Of a stretch of 64,000 bases of DNA, positions 61,516-64,000 are shown in pieces. Origin of the DNA: JBEKCD01 sp050015055 (GTDB taxonomy: Archaea; Thermoproteota; Bathyarchaeia; Bathyarchaeales; Bathycorpusculaceae). Within the stretch, counting starts at the first letter, position 1, and the number at the start of each line of letters is the position of its first letter. The position numbers and the translations under genes are program-made. The notes beneath the pieces were generated by a model, which made no database searches, was not told the DNA's origin, and saw only the letters and a list, made by a program, of their open reading frames with translations. The stretch lies in the NCBI GenBank assembly GCA_050015055.1, contig JBEKCD010000014.1:47613-111612 (forward strand), written 5' to 3'.

Positions 61516-62052
61516 CTACTTCTTCTCGGTTTTTGTTAGTATTTTTGGTTCTTTCCATTCTTCTCTGAGAATGCTGTAGATGTAGTCATTTGTCCATTCT
61601 CCTCTAATGAACGAAGATTTCCTCAATGTTCCTTCTTTGCTAAATCCCACTTTGTCCAGAACCTTCTGAGAAGCTACATTTCTAATAGGAGTATGGGCTT
61701 GGACCCGTATAATGTCCTTTGAAAGAAACAGATAATCGACCATTATTTTTGCTGCTTCGGTGCAGTAGCCTTTTCTCCTCTCGTTTGGAATCAGAACATA
61801 GCCTATTTCCAACATATTTCCCCTGAGAGAGTGGTCAATATAACCCACTTTAGTTCCATCCTTCTTCTCTATGAAGAACCCTTTTCCGCCCTCAGCAAGC
61901 ATTTTGTCATACCATTTCTCAATGTCTCCTTTTGATGGCTGTGCCCCCTCTCCTAATTCTCCCCAAAATTCTGGTTTGCTATTCCATTCAACTAATATCG
62001 GCAAATCCTCTTTCTCTATCACTTTCAGATTCACAGTCTTTCCTTCAAGCAA
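61516..62052 (-). CDS. GNAT acetyltransferase, RimJ/RimL type
   Basis: This 178-aa protein has the acetyl-CoA loop IPNERRKGYCTEAAKIMVDY and the RimL-style VASQKVLDKVGFSKEGTLRK. These modify amines of proteins, peptides or antibiotics. It lies near the right end of the element, transcribed opposite to the core operon, as accessory cargo. Confidence 0.88.
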   Translation of the reverse strand: MLEGKTVNLKVIEKEDLPILVEWNSKPEFWGELGEGAQPSKGDIEKWYDKMLAEGGKGFFIEKKDGTKVGYIDHSLRGNMLEIGYVLIPNERRKGYCTEAAKIMVDYLFLSKDIIRVQAHTPIRNVASQKVLDKVGFSKEGTLRKSSFIRGEWTNDYIYSILREEWKEPKILTKTEKK

Positions 62053-62396
62053 CCCAACTCACCAGTCCATACAGTCACTTTGGGTTCACCTATAACTTTT
62101 CCGCACATCAATTGGTGCTCCGTTTTGAGACACGTTATCTCTAGCCAAAACTATGGTCTTTTAGAGCATAATTCCAGATCTAATAGTGAGGAGATAAAGC
62201 ACAGAAAAGCATACTGAGATCTTAAACCTTAGATCAATCTTTTCCTAGGTTAAAGAGGCTAATACTCTCTTAGATTAGACCTGTCTCATATCTTACTAAG
62301 AATTTCTTATATCTGATGTATTAATGGAGCGTTAGGGGTCTTAATATTCTCCTAAGAGGTCCTTGTCCTCTGGATAAACTAAGGGAGAGTGAAAGA
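62053..62396. other. Spacer, no supported gene
   Basis: AT-rich region between the GNAT gene and intN. A ggagag-type site (62384-62390) precedes the intN ATG. Nothing else recognised. Confidence 0.4.
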
Positions 62397-62693
62397 ATGA
62401 CAAAGATCGAATGTGAACAATGCCATCAGGTAGGATCATTACAAATCTTGGGGAATTATGCCAGAGTGAGACATCAGGTAATAGATACAGAGACTAAAAC
62501 CTCTAAGTATGTATGGCACCAGAATTCTAAGGCTTATGTTGATCAAAAACTTAGGATCGTACAAGAGATCGTACAAACCACAATTACCATTGATCAGGAT
62601 CAAAACAATAAAGGCTTAGATCAATTAAAGGAGCCTCGGGCGGGAATTGAACCCGCGACCTACAGCTTACAAGGCTGTTGCTCTACCGACTGA
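62397..62693 (+). CDS. SSV-type integrase, N-terminal part
   Basis: This 98-residue fragment has a zinc-knuckle start (CEQCHQVGSLQILGNYARVR) as in N-terminal regions of archaeal virus/plasmid integrases. It runs into attR and stops 17 nt beyond it in the tRNA 5' half. Joined at the 46-bp repeat to 49426-50252 it gives a 368-aa enzyme. In the integrated state it is cut off from the catalytic part. Confidence 0.9.
   Translation: MTKIECEQCHQVGSLQILGNYARVRHQVIDTETKTSKYVWHQNSKAYVDQKLRIVQEIVQTTITIDQDQNNKGLDQLKEPRAGIEPATYSLQGCCSTD
62631..62676 (-). repeat. attR: 46-bp direct repeat inside tRNA-Thr
   Basis: Identical to 49380-49425; here it is continuous with the tRNA 5' half, so the tRNA gene is regenerated at this end. 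Confidence 0.97.
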
Positions 62694-62704
62694 GCTATCG
62701 AGGC
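62632..62704 (-). tRNA. tRNA-Thr (TGT), integration target
   Basis: Anticodon stem ACAGC/GCTGT carries loop CTTGTAA (TGT). D arm GCTC/GAGC and T arm GCGGG/CCCGC are intact; discriminator is T73. Acceptor GCCTCGA/CCGAGGC has an A7-C66 mismatch next to position 8, whereas tRNA-Thr(CGT) at 46.5 kb is fully paired. The gene should still fold. Confidence 0.94.
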
Positions 62705-63139
62705 ATCACTGTTTTCATTCCTATTTTGATTATTGAGGCTTGATTTAAGGTTAGCGTGCGCTCCATTCAGTTGATATGATGTTCCTTCCGCAGCGCGCGC
62801 TCCACATGATGACTGCGCGCACATCGACTTCTATGGCAATGGCCAGTGCGCGCGCATTGATTATCGCGTCGCATCATCAAAAACAAAAACGCCAGAGCAA
62901 AAAAATCTCATTGAAGGCTCTTATCACATACGACGTAATCCTTATATGTGCGAAACCTGCTTCTGGAATAGTTTGGCTAGTTACTTGAAGCCATAAAAGA
63001 GATGCAGCTCCCCATCGACTGGTGTGGAGTGAAGGGTGACAGTGAGCAGAGCAGTCGCTCACGATGACACCGTGCATAGACCCGTAATACCTGCACATAA
63101 ATAAGTTTCACCGATACGTTATACAGACACTGCCGTAAG
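62705..63139. promoter_or_regulatory. Upstream region and promoter of 23S rRNA
   Basis: A TATA box (ccttatatgtg, 62940-62949) should start transcription near 62975, leaving a leader of about 165 nt. Upstream, four GCGCGC-type motifs occur near 62755, 62793, 62815 and 62849. No 16S rRNA or tRNA-Ala gene lies here. Confidence 0.55.
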
Positions 63140-64000
63140 GTCCGATATGCTACGCCGTCTGGAGAATGGCTTGGCTTGAGTGCTGATGAAGGGCGCGGCA
63201 AGCCGCGAAAGAGCCCTGGGTAAGCGCATGCAGCCTTAGAACCAGGGATTCCTCAATGGGACTTCCCATCATGGTTCTTCGGAACCGTGATACTCCTTTT
63301 TAGGAGGGGGAACCCCCCGAATTGAAGCATCATTAGCAGCGAGCGAAGAGGGAAAAGTCCAAACTGAATCCTTCAGGGAAACCTGTGGGAGATGTGGGGT
63401 TAAGGGCCTGGCTTCCTTCTCACCGGCAAAACTGAAGTGGCCTGGAAAGGCCTGCCATAGAGGGTGAAAGCCCCGTAAGGATAAGCTGGAAGAAGTTGAG
63501 CTGGAGTCCCGGAGTACCGTACCCTGGCTTGGGTGCGGGAAATTGGGAGTCACCAACTTCCAAGACTAAATACAACTCAAGACCGATAGCGCACTAGTAC
63601 GGTGACGGAAAGATGAAAAGTACCCCGGAAGGGGGGTGCAAAGTGCCTGAAACCAGACGGTTACAGACGTGTGCAGCCCGGAAGGGTAGATCCCTTTCAA
63701 AGGAGGCCGTCGTGAGGCGGTAGTACAAGAAAGGGGGACCAGGGTTGCATACTCCGTCTATAAACACGGGCCGGGGAGTTCATGGCTGTGGCAAGCCTAA
63801 AGGTGCGAAGCCTGAAGGCGAAGGGAAACCAACATGCACGCAACCACCTTTTGGTGGCGAGGTGCGGAGTCTGAAAGGGCCCGGAGTCACGGCTTTGAGA
63901 CTAGAAACCGGGCGATCTAGCCCTGGGCAGGGCGAAGCTAGGCGAAAGCCTAGTGGAGGCTCGCAAGGGTGCTGACGTGCAATTCGTTCTTCAGACCTGG
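63140..64000 (+). rRNA. 23S rRNA, 5' part
   Basis: The archaeal 23S 5' domain is recognisable from gatatgctacgccgtctgg through tgatgaagggcgcggcaagc and agtaccgtac to gaaagatgaaaagtaccccg and onward. The gene runs off the right edge. The exact 5' end is estimated. No intron or insertion is evident in the visible 860 nt. Confidence 0.95.

Larger units (their letters stand above)
49380..62676. mobile_element. Integrated 13.3-kb element in tRNA-Thr(TGT), SSV-type
   Basis: Two identical 46-bp copies of the tRNA 3' part bound this AT-rich segment. The integrase gene is divided between the two ends and closes in frame when the ends are joined, which is the hallmark of SSV-type integration. Codon use is visibly richer in A/T-ending codons (AGA, ATA, CTA, TAT) than in the flanks. 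No capsid, conjugation ATPase or known Rep gene is recognised, so virus or plasmid cannot be decided. Confidence 0.93.

Noticed and set aside
63269..63975. ORFs on both strands after 63.2 kb
   Set aside because: They lie within 23S rRNA.

Overview
The window is archaeal chromosomal DNA. Evidence: a long archaeal-type ribosomal protein cluster (eS4, eL32, eL19 and eL34 interleaved with universal proteins), the RNase P protein Rpp29, SecY with an EMC3-like DUF106 partner, an ATP-dependent DNA ligase, TrmY, a tetraether-synthase-like radical SAM protein, and TATA-box promoters placed 25-35 nt before start codons. The set of anaerobic redox genes (group 3 NiFe hydrogenase, Hyp maturation factors, rubrerythrin, flavodoxin, ferredoxin) fits an anaerobe. 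A Bathyarchaeia-like lineage is my best guess, but that is inference; only a 23S or concatenated protein phylogeny would settle it.

Layout. 1-5.6 kb: the edge of a radical SAM (Tes-like) gene, then hypF-hypC-hypD and convergent hypE (NiFe hydrogenase maturation). 5.8-18.1 kb: S10/spc-type ribosomal cluster from uL22 to cytidylate kinase, with an hsp20 gene inserted, a uL22 that lacks its middle, and only a stub where adenylate kinase is expected. 18.6-26 kb: radical SAM protein, glycosyltransferase, AIR-synthase/ECF-S pair, TPR protein, DNA ligase, E1-like enzyme and tRNA-Cys. 26-43.6 kb: redox and stress genes (flavodoxin, ferritin-like protein, broken fumarase, Mg-type P-ATPase, ferredoxin, MvhA/MvhG-type hydrogenase, two regulators with shared operators, HtrA protease, rubrerythrin, truncated thioredoxin, nitroreductase, frameshifted flavoredoxin). 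44-49.1 kb: tRNA-Pro, tRNA-Thr(CGT), HIT-like protein, orphan response regulator beside a kinase fragment, ThiL and TrmY.

49,380-62,676 is an AT-rich integrated element of 13.3 kb. It is bounded by a 46-bp direct repeat that is the 3' portion of the tRNA-Thr(TGT) gene. Integration has split its SSV-type integrase: the zinc-finger N-terminal part lies at the right end and the catalytic C-terminal part at the left end, and joining them through the repeat gives one exact 368-aa frame. Inside are a secreted lectin-like protein behind a structured leader, HEPN-like and PLD-like proteins, several membrane proteins, and a compact operon of small DNA-binding, coiled-coil, nuclease-like and zinc-finger proteins. 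Accessory genes are separated by four copies of a 40-bp repeat and closed by two copies of a 46-bp repeat, which suggests a cassette array. This element is the most novel part of the window.

62.7-64 kb: the intact tRNA-Thr and the 5' part of a 23S rRNA gene with its own promoter and no 16S gene in front of it.

Several genes are damaged (uL22, adk, fumC, flavoredoxin, thioredoxin, histidine kinase). Real decay and assembly or base-call errors cannot be told apart from this sequence alone.
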